DNA of 64,000 bases. It comes from Paracentrotus lividus. Its lineage: Eukaryota > Echinodermata > Echinoidea > Camarodonta > Echinidae. Position 1 is the first letter of the stretch; each line of letters begins with the position of its first letter. The position numbers and the translations under genes are program-made. This document shows positions 48,425-60,723 of this stretch, in pieces. The notes beneath the pieces were generated by a model. That model was given only the letters and a program-made list of their open reading frames with translations. It did not search any database and was not told where the DNA came from. The DNA is taken from NCBI GenBank assembly GCA_940671915.1, contig CALNVZ010003433.1, positions 33,860,476-33,924,475 of the forward strand, given 5' to 3'.

Positions 48425-51290
48425 TTACGAGTCATACGATAATATAATGTTATTTTTTAGCTTGCGTTTAAAAGAGTAAAGTGAAGAACATTCTTTTATT
48501 TCATTGGGCAATGAGTGCCAAACATCAGGTCCTCTATGTCTAATGGATTTACAAGCAAGGACTGTTTTTGGATTACTAAGATGAAAATTGTTGGAGCCTC
48601 TGGTATTGTGGTCATGAATCTGGGTATTGCGTATAAACATTGTACTGAAATTGGATGGAACCAAATTATTAGTATAATTGAACATAAAATTTGCAGTTTG
48701 TAAGATATTGATATCAGATATTTTTAATATGTTTAGTTTTTTGAAAATTGGATCAGTATGGGCTAAGAAAGGGGAACCTGTACAAATTCGTATGGCTCTT
48801 TTCTGCAGTAACAACAATGAATTAATATTCCTTTTGGTTCCACAACCCAGGCAATATTAGCATAAGATAAATAAGATAATATGAAAGAATTGTACAATAA
48901 TATAATAGACTTTGCCATTAACGTATCTTTAAGTTTATACATTATACCAATAATTCTAGAAATATGAGTTCTTAGAAGCTGAAAATGGAAATTCCAGTTT
49001 AAATGTTGATCGAGAATAACACCAAGAAATTTAACATTAGTTTTCCTTTCAATTGGGGTATTGTCTATTAAAATTTGATACTGGTCATCGTTAATTTTTT
49101 GTTTGGGTTGTGAAATATGATATATTTGTTTTACTGAGATTGAGAGATAACTTGTTACATTGTAGCCATTTAGTTAGTTTAGACAATTCTACATTGAAAG
49201 TGACTATCATTTCGTTAAAATTATGATGAGAATATAACAATGTCGTATCATCTGCAAATAAACATAACTAAGTATTTCAGAAGAATTACAATGTCGTTCA
49301 TATATATTAAAAGAGGAGTGGCCCAAGTATAGATCCCTGTGGCACGCCACACTGCAGTTCTAAAATTTGGGATTTACGTGAGTCGACTTCGGTATATTGA
49401 ATTCTATTTTTTAAATAATCTTTAAACCATGCCAGCGGCGTACCCTTATACCATAACGTTCAAGTTTATATATTAAAATTGAGTGATCGAGCGTGTCAAA
49501 CGCTTTGAAAGGTCCAAAAATAATCCAGCTATATAATGTTTTTTGCAAGGGATTTAGTTATTCTATCATATAAGTCCAAAACTGCTAGTTCAGTTGAATG
49601 TTGTTTCCTAAAACCATATTGGCGGAGCAAAGTAATTTGTTTTTGTCTAAAAAATTATATACTTGGATATGGATTATTCTTTCTAGGATTTTAGATAACG
49701 AGGGTAAAATAGATATAGGTCGGTAATTTTTACACTGGGTACGATTTCCTTTTTAAAATATTGGTACGACCCTTGCTAACCTGAAAGCGTTCGGATAGCA
49801 TCCAAGAGACAATGATAAATGAAATATGACATAGTGGATCAGCTATAAAGAAAATTATTGTTTTAAGATAAATGAGTTAATATCGTCATGACCACAAGTT
49901 TTCGTATTTTTAAGGATTTTGCTATGGATATAATTTCGTGTGGTCTTACGGGTTTGAAAAATATCGAGTTTTCAGCTCGTTCAGGTAAAAAATCTTTAAA
50001 TGAGTGCTCATTGGTTATAAAAGTTTTGATAGCGTTGGCCTATGTTAACAAATATTTGTTTAAGATATGACATTTCCTGGGGTCACATGTTTTTTCGTTT
50101 TCGTGGTACATTTCTTTTGTAATTCTGTTCTTTTACCCCTTCCTAAGATATTATTTAAGATGGACCAGGTAGCAGACATATTTCTCGACACACTTTTAAG
50201 TTTATTGGTATAATACATTTTACGTGATGCTCTATAAACGGTGGTTAGTTTGTTACGATAAGCCTTAAATTTGTTATGTTGGATGTATTGTTGGGATTGC
50301 GTATATATAACTTATATAATCGGTTCTTTTTTCGGATAGAATTCATGACGCATTAGTAATCCAAGGATTGTGAATATTATTTTTTCTTTTCTTTTTGAGC
50401 AAACGAGGAATATTTTTATCAAAATATTCCTTAAATTTTTTATAAAAAGGTCATAAGCTATGTTCACATCATGTGTTTCTTGAAATATATCTAGCCAGGT
50501 TTCTTTATAAGGTCGGTTTTAAGGGAGTTTATATTTTCGACTGAATATTGTCTATTAAAGTATTCATCAGATTGACATCGTTTCTCTTGTGTTTTTCTTA
50601 ATACTGTAAAAAAGGAAGGTGATCTGATATATCAGAGTATAAATACACTTAGAAAATCTTCTCTTACAACGTTTGTGAAATGTTATCTAAAAGCGTTGCG
50701 GATGTCGGGGATACTCGGTAGGTTTGTCAATTAATGGATAGAGGGCGTAACTATTTAGAAACGACATGAAGAATTGTTAGACTGGTCGTTATTTACAAGT
50801 AGTTTATATTAAAGTCACCCATTAGATAAATATGTTTACCACCTTTGGAAAAATGATTGATACAAGATTCTAATTGAAGAGTGAAAGATTCAATATTCGT
50901 ACCAGGTGGACGATATGCTACACCTAAATTACATTTTTACATTTGACATTGGTAATTCTACAAAAGCATTTCAATTCTGGTAATTCGGACAGTGGGGTCT
51001 TACTTGAAAGGAAAATCTTCTTTTACATAACAATACTCCGCCCCCTCCACGTCCATAGTAATCTGTCTGACGTAACATCTGATAACCTTCTAAATGAATA
51101 AAGTAGGCGAATTGGGTTTAACCATGATTCACTTACTCAATGATGGAAAACGAATTATTCAGGGATTTAAGGAGATTAGAAACACTGTCAAAGTTACGAC
51201 TTAAACTCCGGGCATTTAAATGTAGTAAGCTAAAATAAGACTTGTTTTTATTGTGACAGGAATTAAACTCTCGGGTAAATAATAGTGGCA
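48425..51290 (-). pseudogene. LINE ORF2: endonuclease and reverse transcriptase, broken
   Basis: Reading the - strand: an N-terminal LLHLNARSL-like start near 51.2 kb; DYYGRGGGGVLL near 51.05 kb and AYRPPGTN near 50.9 kb, both APE-endonuclease landmarks; LMGDFNIN near 50.82 kb, with the conserved catalytic Asp and Asn. The reverse transcriptase has LDLSKAFDTLDH near 49.5 kb (one-base shift within it), GVPQGSILGPLLF near 49.34 kb and the catalytic FADDTTLLYS at 49229-49258. The last 130 codons (48425-48817) are intact, with LQKRAIRICTGS and DVWHSLPNEI blocks typical of LINE C-termini. Multiple frames are needed elsewhere, so this is a pseudogene. Confidence 0.87.
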
Positions 51291-52214
51291 TTCATTAGGT
51301 TGCAATAGATTCGAGTTCTTCTTCAGATAAGGACATGTTTAAAGACTCAGCCATCTAAGGGAGTTACATGTTCGTTTGTACAGTACACTACTTTTGTTAA
51401 GACACTGACATTGATATCTAACGACATGTCTTAAAGTGGTAATGGCTATTGGTGAAATATGACTTTGCAAGACTGAGTACACGGGAAATAATATACGAGG
51501 CCCATAATGGACCTAATACAAAATATGTACACACTATGCAAAAAAAATGAAACCGTATAATGATTTACAATAAATGATATATGTAAAAATATAAAAAGCA
51601 CTTGTATAACAATTAGGTTGATCTGGAGGAAAATTTGTCATTTTGAGTTTGTCTTTAGCAAATATACAGACAGATTTATCATGAACAACATAAAGTAACT
51701 TAAATGTTGAAATATTGTTAAATACATATTATATAAACAGTGATGTATAAAGACATAGATAAAGACATAAATACGTCAGGTTAAAGTTTGACTAAGAACA
51801 TACATAATATTATTCAGATGCAGAATATAGTTTACAATCTTTATCATATATACATACATTATTTTATTTACTTATTTTTTTTTTATATGTTGATTCATAA
51901 ATGTAAAGTGGTTTGATTTAACCAACAGATGTATATATGCATACAAATGGTTATGCAATACAAAATGTTTTTAATGCCAGATCACTAAATTTGCTTACCG
52001 GGAGTAGACAAACAGTGTAAATCAGGTGAATAATTATGTCACAATTCAAATTAAATGTAAAGTATATAAATTAAGAATAGTAGAAAAAAAAATATTGTAA
52101 TGCATGCTCGTATTAGATGTATTATGGAATATATACATATATCAAATCGTGTAAGTGTTATGGTAGTCACATGAAGATATGCATATATTAATTATCAATA
52201 TATCAATGTAAGAG

Positions 52215-53331
52215 TTCAGAGTTTATAGGCAAGAAGGTCACTTTCTTGAGATTTGTTTTCTTCATTGAAGTGTTCGGATCGGTTGTTTTTCACTGAGGCG
52301 ATAACACGGCCATCACTTGTCCTAGCCTCTTGTCGAGGCCTGTTGGCTGGTTGCTTTGCGAATGATGTCGAGGGAAGCGAGGAGAAAACCCGAACTCAAC
52401 GAAACGAGTAGTGAAACAAGCCCTGTTGGCTGGTTGCGTTTGCCGAATGATGTCGAGGGAAAGCGAGGAGAAAACCCGAACTCACGTTTCGCTCCGCTCA
52501 ACAAGCCCGACTCGCTTCGCGAGTTCGGGATTTCGCCTCGCTTCGCTCGCCATCATTCGGCAACGACGAAAGCCAACAGGCCTCGACAAAAGGCTACACT
52601 TGTCCATGCCGCGTTTACATTTTTGTGTTGGCTTGTCTTCATTAGGAGTTTGAGGGTTGTAGTGTCAGATCTTCTTGAATAGAGATTCCACTCCCTTTCA
52701 ATGTCTTTTTTCGCTTTCATAAATTGCGCCTTCTGTTTGTACGAACTAGTTTGACGATGATGGGTTTAGCCTTGGTTGGATCTTTCTGACCTACTCGATG
52801 GGATCGGTCTATGTGGTGCTTTTTCAACTTGAACCCAAGTTGACCTTGGCAATGTCATTGCTATTTGATCGGTGTCTTCACCTATTTCTCTTTCACACCA
52901 AAAATTCTAATGCTGTTTCCTCCTCGTATACTGCTCCAGAACATTTAATTGGCGCTCCACGTCTTCTCTCTTTCTCGATTTCATTCTCTAGCTCCTTTTC
53001 CAGAACAGATTTTTCCCTTCTCTTTACTCTCCAAAGAATTTTGAAGTTGAATTATGGCCGATTCATTTTCTTCTATGCGGCGTTGCATATTTTCACATTG
53101 CACGTTGACTAACTTTAAACCATAGCTTCTTTGCAGACCGACTCTAGTGTCTCCATAAATTCTTTTGTTTTTTCAGTAAGTTCGTCAGACTGTTTGTAGT
53201 TGATAATCATTGGGTGAATGTTCAGATACGTCAACTGAAATCAGCGTCATCAACTATATCAACATCAGAGTCATTAGGATGGTATTTTTCACCTTTTTCT
53301 GCTTTTAGGTGTGCGCTTCACTTTGCGCCAT
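52215..53331 (-). pseudogene. LINE ORF1, RNA-binding protein, interrupted
   Basis: The probable start codon is at 53329-53331. Coiled-coil-like charged sequence (KELENEIEKERRR) precedes an LEQYTRRNSIRIFGVKE block and a SHRVGQKDPTKAKPIIVKLV block, as in the RRM-type ORF1 proteins of non-LTR retrotransposons. Several frameshifts are present. The segment is split by 52323-52596; removing it with one target copy places a TSDGRV block in one continuous frame. Confidence 0.8.
52323..52596. mobile_element. 274-bp MULE-like MITE with perfect 9-bp target duplication
   Basis: CACTTGTCC lies immediately outside both ends (52314-52322 and 52597-52605). Terminal repeats tagcctcttgtcgaggcctg and tagccttttgtcgaggcctg match apart from one base and extend to gttggct. 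The interior is CG-rich, with a duplicated ~85-bp segment and its inverted partner. A 9-bp duplication fits Mutator-like (or Merlin) transposition. The open frames across it are artefacts of CG-rich inverted sequence. Confidence 0.93.
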
Positions 53332-53560
53332 CTCCTTGCCAGCCATTGACACCGAGACGAATGGTATAAAGCTTGCGTGGGTAAATAGTAATATATATAT
53401 ACGCACGCAATATATGCGACGATCAAAAGTAAATATAGGGACTGAGAGAATATAGTTACGTTCGTAGCGTTCGGCAATGCAGATTTGCTGTTTCTCCTCC
53501 AGATCAGTCCAATCACATAAAATTCATGGTAATACATCACAAACGCTCAAAACAAAAGGT

Positions 53561-54242
53561 ATCCACAATCACATATAGTCAAAGTCGTAGAATTAGAAAG
53601 ATGAATTAAGTCAATATCTCATACAAAATCTTAACGAGAGTCCAGGCATGACTTCGTGACTTCGGAGAGGACAGACATAACTATCTTAAAATTACACAAC
53701 ACAATTTAGGGAGATGTTCCATGTACTGCTAAATCAACAAGGTAAATTTTACCTAGATAGTACTGTTTGAAAGTCTTAGCAAATCATGCTCTATGTACTA
53801 ATGAAGCAAATGAATGAAAACGTACCCTTATGTATAAAAGTAACATATTTTCCAAAAGTCTCAGCAACGATGCTCCATATATTTGATCCTGAAAGCAAAC
53901 CTACTAACAAGGATTGAACATGTTTTGAAATCCATACTTTGATTGGTCCATGTACTAACACAATAAGAAAGCAAAAGACATATACATCTCCAAAATAACA
54001 AATGCCTGCAGGTGAACATACATAAATATAATACATACGGTAAAAAAATGACATCTACATCTACATGTATCATGGTATGGTTTGGTAAAAAAAAAAATGA
54101 TATATGGTGTACTCGTACTGAAGCATATACGAGGTAGAACTTTCATAAAAACTTAAATACACATAGATATTACAAAGAAAGCTCATACTTTACATGTTTA
54201 CTGAGGTAGAATTTTAACAAAAACTTGAAGGGCAATACCATG
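53561..54242. other. No gene recognised
   Basis: AT-rich sequence with no domain-bearing frame or clear repeat structure. Confidence 0.45.
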
Positions 54243-54612
54243 CTTAGTTTTGTTACACCTCTAGACTATGGTACGCTGTACTTAGTTTTGTTACACTCTA
54301 GACTATGGTAACGCTGTACTTAGTTTTGTTACACTCTAACACTATGGTACGCTGTACTTAGTTTTGTTACACTCTAGCTATGGTACGCTGATTCTAGTTT
54401 TGTTACACTCTAGACAATGGTATGCTGTACTTAGTTTTGTTACAACTCTAGACTATGGTACGCTGTACTTAGTTTTGTTACACTCTAGACTATGGTACGC
54501 TGTACTTAGTTTTGTTACACCCTCTAGACTATGGTACGCTGTACTTAGTTTTGTTACACTCTAGACTATGGTACGCTGTACTTAGTTTTGTTACACTCTA
54601 GACTATGGTACG
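54243..54612. repeat. 38-bp tandem repeat, about 10 units
   Basis: Unit approximately gttttgttacactctagact then atggtacgctgtacttag, nearly identical copies with 1-2-base indels. Units are too uniform to be old. The leucine-rich open frame over it is an artefact. Confidence 0.93.
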
Positions 54613-54881
54613 ATGTTCTCTAAGGTTGGTTAGAACTATATGAAAATGCTTTGATATTATTTTAATATTTCTGTAGTGTCAATACCTAAAGATATATATG
54701 AAGATTTTTGCCTTAATTTCTTTATGATATTAGATAATTTTATGAACAAATTTTGTTGTTTAATTTTGTAGCTCTCCCTTGGTTTTTTTTTTTTTTTTGG
54801 TTTTTCTTCCAGTATGTTATTATGTGTACATGTATATGTTTGTACCGGTAAACCACCAACATGACTTGTGTTGGGAAAGCC

Positions 54882-55205
54882 TACACTGTAAAAAAAAAAT
54901 ACAGACAAAATACAGCAAAGTGATGTCAGCAGAGTCGCCATACTAAAATGTAATTTAAAATACATTTTTGCTGTAAATTTCTCCCTTAAGAATAATGTTG
55001 AGAAGGAAACATATCATTAGAGTTTTATAGCATACGTATTTGGTTAAAACGGAACAAAATGTGTTACTCCTGATGTATATTTTTTATTTCTCACGTACTT
55101 ATTTGCAGGAGAAACTTACAACAAAACTGTTTATTGAATTACATTTTTTATGGCGACTGCTGACAGCAGATTTGCTGTAAAAATACAAACATTTTTTACA
55201 GTGTA
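54882..55205. mobile_element. 320-bp MITE with CACTGTAAAAAA termini
   Basis: TA is on both sides (54882-54883, 55204-55205). cactgtaaaaaa at left mirrors ttttttacagtg at right. The arms share gtcagcag, gtcgccat and atgtaatt blocks over about 100 bp. TA target suggests Tc1/mariner-type mobilisation. Confidence 0.85.
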
Positions 55206-57858
55206 TTTAATAGGAATTTATTTTATTTTGGTTATCCTAGGCCACATGTCGGTGGTATTTCTAATTTCTTTGTTTATAATCCTGATCTTTATGCCTGAAA
55301 TTAAATCAATAAATCAATAAATAAGTATAACGTATTTCACATCATCAAACAGAATTGTGAGGCATGTTTCAGTAAGTAATAACAGGAACCTAAATTTTGG
55401 TTAGTTACGTTTCCACAAAAGTAGACATGTTTTTGTTTTTTTGACAGACTTTATCCCTAGATTGTCCTCAAACTACATTCAGCTAAAACAAACCAACATT
55501 CATGTTATTGCTGATGAGCTAGAAAGTCATTTGATATGTGTTATTTCATGAATAACTTGATATTTTTCTATAGAAACACCAAAAACGTTACGGTTAGTTA
55601 CGTTACATTTACGCACTTATAACGACTTAAATACTCTCGGTTTGGAATATGGAAATGTGTTCACCTTTTCCCTTTTGGTGAAATTTAAAGAGAAATATGT
55701 AAACGATCCTGTAAATTTTCATTTGTGAAATTAATTGTGTCCCCAGTCCACATATAAAATTAAATGAGATGATACAGATCTTAAAAAGTCAACAAAAGTG
55801 ATTTTTTAAAATTGAAAGACCTTTGTCATTATGAACATCATGGCATAAGATTGGTAATAAATCAATTAATCATAAGTTAGAAGCAGTTTTCTTTTTTGGA
55901 AAATGTCCAGATAATCATGGGAATTGCCCGAAATACATACAGATTGAACAGAGAAGTGATTCTTCAAGATACAAATCTGAGCCTTTTCCGAGTCAACTCT
56001 CTTGCAGAACTTTAAAGGACTCCACCGGCTGGAGACTTGTAAATATTCCAGAGAAGAATAGAATGTAGAAATCAAAGAGGCAGCAAACACTGATACATTG
56101 CGATCAGAAACATCCGGACTCACAAATAGCAAAGTTATGAATTCGTATGGTTTGAATTTTAGACAACAGTTTGGCCAGCTCAAGATTGGCAAACTGATGA
56201 TCTCAGTCGCCCCCTACTGTGTCTTTGTATTTATTGTAAATGAAATCAATTTATCACAGAATTTTCTCCCGCCAAGAACATAAAAACGGGGAGTAATCCT
56301 TGTGGAAGGTCAAGTCACTAGTGCTTTAACCTTTCATAAGTGGGATAAATTCTGTATACGGCAATATTAAGAAAATGAGAAAAATGGATTCATAATAAAA
56401 AACGCACAAGAAGTAAGGGGACTGTGACATCATCATTTTGCCTCATTTGAAGATATTCAAAATTCAAATGAGACGTCATGAGACAATGTCAAGAACTGTC
56501 TTATTCGAAAATAAAATTCCAATACGTACAAAAACTGCATAACTTGTTATTTTTCATCACGATTTTGAATGTAATATTTCGTGTTGTGCTTGTTAAATTT
56601 ACTTTACTTTACAAAAACTTTTTAATTCAGCCCGACTCCTCCTTTATAAAGAGTGGACACAGAAGGAAAGTATCTTTGATCACTTTATATTACCCCTCTT
56701 TTGAGGTAAAACTTTCATCAAACTGAATAGACATAGACGAAAGGATAGTGATGTTTTCAGGAGTATCAATTCCTCGCCTGCTTCTTGGAACATGTAGGGA
56801 ACCTTGGGAGGGAATAAATACAATGGAATAATGACACAGATGAACACAAGGTTGCAATCAATCATATCCTTCACCAATATGATGTAAAAAACATCTGCAA
56901 AATATTTGACGGTGTATATAACATACAACTGTCAACCAAGAATCTACAGAGAATTAGAAACAGGTGATTCCTCAATGATTGTCAACCCTTGACTGCTTCT
57001 TAAGAAATCTTAAAATAGGGAACTCTAGGAGTGGACAAAATATGCTTGATGAGAATTCTTTTTATCAGATTCATATTCAAACCTCTTCTGAGGTAGAACA
57101 TTCATCAGAAACTGGAATCAACAGCAGTTGAACAGAAGTGATTCCTCAATGATTGTCAAACCTTTGATTGCTTCTCGTGCTATCACCCTCAAGGTATAGA
57201 GGGGTGGACAGCATAGGTATCAACATGCAGGGAAGCAGATGGGTGCTGTGGTTCATGATTCTGATAATCCAGCAAGTAACCGAATATGTCGTCGTTTCCC
57301 TAAAAAAAATGGGGGGCGGGGGGGTGGGAGACAAACGAGAAGACATTAGCTTTTTAAAACAATAATTAAAAGAAGCAATTATGAAATATACAAGTAAAAT
57401 AACTTCAACATGTTAAATACAAAATGTTTATTACAAGAAAAAACATTTTTAAGAAGAAGAATTTGCTGCAGCTTTTTGTTATTGTACCAGACAAAGAGAA
57501 TCTTGGCTGTTGGGGAAAACAAAAATAATCGATAAAGCAATCTTTCATCTGTATTACTTGTTTCTTTCTTTCCTTCCTCTTCAACTTTGACATCACAGAT
57601 TCAGAGCATGCGTCTCACAGCCTTCTGCTTGATTAAGATATTGTGCTTGTAATTTATGTCTCTGGAATCATGTACTAAACACATTCATCTTGTTTTACAA
57701 TGCACCTCAGAATAGTTTGAATAGACAGATGGCATTACATATCATTATAATTAGTATTCTCCAAAGCTTCAAATTGTATCATATTGAATCAATAATATTC
57801 AGTATGTACGGACAAATAAATTTAACATTTATTGTATTGTGATATATCTCTTCACTTG
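55206..57858. other. Mostly unassigned flank
   Basis: Holds a degenerate ~390-bp tandem duplication (56640-57210) and several - strand open frames of 60-110 codons without a recognised domain. A - strand frame at about 57410-57590 reads EEEGKKETSNTDERLLYRLF with AATAAA on that strand near 57425, and could be a terminal exon, but no convincing acceptor was found. Confidence 0.4.
56640..57210. repeat. Degenerate tandem duplication, ~390-bp period
   Basis: cctcttttgaggtaaaac (56697) and cctcttctgaggtagaac (57083) start matching units that continue through gattcctcaatgattgtcaa and gcttctt. A third partial unit lies at 56960. An agagtggac-type block precedes each. Confidence 0.7.
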
Positions 57859-60464
57859 TACAGTGCGTATCAATAAAAACGGGACAGTTTTGAAAAGTCT
57901 GTCAAAATTTTGTTTCAAATCATGATGTCTATAGTTTTATGTTAATAGATGCTCTGAAGTCTTATCTTTCAAATGCAATTAAAAATAATGAGCTTCGTTC
58001 ATGCTTGAGTACACACAGAACATTTTTATCGGGGGCTCAAAAACGGCTTGCGCACAAATGGAAAAATATTGAGAATTACGATCATCAGACTTCTTGCTAA
58101 TCAGCAGTCTTCCTTTAATTTTTTTCTTTATCTTTGCCATTTTTTTTCACAAACCCTGAAAAGTATTATCCAGAAACTACCCTTTTTTATGGTTAGATTG
58201 GAGCTTCCGAAAGCTCTCAATATACCTTTCATATTCTTTTTTGTCAGTTGACGCAATCTTCAATTCAAGTATATTTGTCAGTTTTTATTCACATGCACAT
58301 TATTCAAGATTATTTGAGACTATCAAATATTAAACACTATGTTACCTGATAGACTAAACCATTGATAGGTTACTGAAATTCAAATCTTTCTTTTGCAGTT
58401 TTTATTTCCTAAAAGTACAGATACTATAAACTTTCTAAGTAACTCAGTTGTCATGTAGTTTGAGAGACAGTGAATAGCAATGACTAGCATCTTATCAGAA
58501 AAATATTTTCCCTTTTTCGCTCCGTTGTTTTAAAAGACTTTTGGGGCGTATTGGCCAGCATGGTCACAAAAGAAATGTATTCACAATTGTTAATCTACCT
58601 GTATGCTACTAAAACAGACAAGTTCAACATGCAGGTAATGAATAGACATACATGTATTAAAAAAATGTACATACAGAGTTAAAAATATGTTAAACACTGT
58701 TAACTCTTTAAGTGCCACCCCGCCCCAACCCCACTGCCGCACTGGCAATCCGTGCATGCCAGGGTGTACATCCCCCACTGCCAAGTTTTTTCCCCCTGTA
58801 TTTAAAGATGAAAGTCAATATTTCCTCATAACTTTTTGTAAGAACTTTTGACAACAATGTTGTACTTAAAATATGTGGCATTCTAATTTGTCTCTAAAGT
58901 CACACCGAATTCTGTTTTTTAAAACATAAGAGGGCAATTATCTAAACTTGCGATTGTTCCAGGGCATGACTTTGATTTGTATTGTATGTGAATTGTGCAC
59001 TAGGTCCTATCAAACTGTTGACAAACACATCTAATTACTGAAAACAAGTGTAATGTAAACTGTGTAAAGAGAAAATTGGCCAATTAAAAGCCGGATGTGC
59101 CCGCCCCAGATTAAAGCGGATTAATCTGTGGGTGTGCGGTGCACAGAACAATAGAATCGGCGTAATCAATCAACGTTATTCCGAATGTGCGCAATCATGC
59201 ACGAAGCAGGGGAGGGTAGGAGACAAAGCAAGAATTAAGCAGTCAATAGTAGGATACAAAACATGAGTATGGCACCGAACAGTGGGCTACGTATCATGCA
59301 TCCGGCACGTTAAGAGTTAAGAAAACAACATACAAATTGATATACTACAATTATGCAGGCTACAGATAGGAAATTTTGGGTTGGGTTGGGAGTTCGTCAA
59401 ATCATTAAAACTCATGAAGAAACTGATCGAAGGGCTCCGTAATTACTTTAATAGTTTTGTTTTCAGTTTAATATGTTATCTTTATACAATAAATATTCCT
59501 TTAAACTTTTTTTTTGTCAACCCATAAGAAAGAGGATTTGGTTGGTTGTTTAATTGATTGTTTATTTGATTGATTGATTGATTGCTTTGTTTATTTGTTT
59601 CGTTCATGCTTCAGCGAACACGGAAAGTTCTTGTCGGAGGTATTAAAAAAAAAAAAAAAAAAAACTTTGGTTAAATTTAAAGGGTATTATTTATTCTGAA
59701 TCAGGTACCGGTACTCCCATTCAGATTGATTGTTACTTTTCACTGGTCATTACTTATGTTAGTATTTTGAGTCGATTTCCTATGATTCTTCCAACGATTT
59801 AATCAATCATTTGAACAGTCAATCAAAAAGTAATCGATCAATCATTCAAAGGAACAAATGCATTAATCAAACGATCAATCATTCAAAATTGTCAATCTAT
59901 CAATCCTTCATTCAATCAATCGATCAATTAATAAATCAATCCATCAATAAAACAATCAAACGAACAAACAAAGCAATCATTCACTCAAATAATCAACAAA
60001 CCAACCCAATCCCCTTGTGTTCTGGGTTGACAATTTTCTTCTTTTTTTCTTCTCTTTTTTTTTTTTTAGTTTGAAGGAATATTCAATGCCCAAAAGATAA
60101 CATGATAACATGTGGGAAAAAATATAAAAATAATAAAAGCTTTGTTAATGAATTTTGATAATATTTTCGATAATTTAATTCGATAATAATGCGCAAAGAT
60201 AATGAAAGGGTTAAGAGTAAGTGCTGATGAAATTGATGACGTATTTCTCATTTTCTTCCATTTTGTGCGAAGCCTTTTTTTGAGCCCCCGACAAAAACAT
60301 TTTTTGCGCGATCAAGCAATGAACGACTTACTTTTTAATTAAATGGCATTTGAAAGATAAGACTTCAGAGCATCTATTAACATCAAATACAGACACAATA
60401 ATTTGAAACGATAAATTTTGACAGACTTTTCAAAATGTCCCGTTTTTATTGATACAACTCTGTA
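57859..60464. mobile_element. 2.6-kb TA-flanked inverted-repeat element
   Basis: Body 57861-60462. The left end cagtgcgtatcaataaaaac mirrors the right end, and arms of about 180 bp (weaker to 330 bp) include gacttcagagcat and gagcccccgac blocks. The middle holds a nested TTAA element (58704-59316), a poly-A tract near 59641, and ATTG/CAAT-type tandem runs (59550-59590, 59820-59990). No transposase was seen. It could also be two inward-facing copies of one family. Confidence 0.82.
58700..59320. mobile_element. Nested TTAA-flanked element
   Basis: TTAA is at 58700-58703 and 59317-59320. Termini are ctctttaagtgcc and, inverted, ctcttaacgtgcc. The 613-bp body is more GC-rich than its surroundings, lacks a transposase frame, and lies inside the 2.6-kb element, so it inserted later. 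Confidence 0.8.
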
Positions 60465-60723
60465 TAACTTTATTTATACCAATCTTGTTATCCTTCAATC
60501 TTTTACAAATGCCCTTTCTTTCCTTTTCTGAAAGATGCAAGCACTCAATACGTCATCACCTTTCAACTCTATAAGTCTACAATTATAAAAAGGCCAGAAT
60601 TTAATATGTTATGATGTATTTGGAGAAATTGTAATGAAGGAATCGTTCCATTTTGGTCATGTTGTAATGCAGTTTAGAGAATCTTCAACATTGTCTGAGA
60701 ATGTAGACTTCTAAAATAGTATA

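Larger units (their letters stand above)
48091..53560 (-). mobile_element. Decayed non-LTR retrotransposon (LINE), jockey/CR1-like
   Basis: About 5.4 kb on the - strand, read from the 5' end near 53.5 kb to the 3' end at 48.09 kb. In order it has an ORF1 RNA-binding region, an APE-type endonuclease, a reverse transcriptase, and a 3' end of tandem ttgaa units. Frameshifts and stops break ORF2, so the copy is inactive. ORF1 is interrupted by a separate inverted-repeat element at 52323-52596. The 5' boundary is estimated. The clade is inferred from the RT C-terminus and the short-repeat tail instead of poly-A. Confidence 0.85.

Noticed and set aside
52322-52682. Overlapping 80-108-codon frames on both strands
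   Set aside because: They cross the boundaries of a CG-rich inverted-repeat element, so they are not genes.
55866-56192. 108-codon - strand frame, possibly leucine-rich
   Set aside because: No clear splice sites, and an alternative frame is equally plausible; not enough to call an exon.
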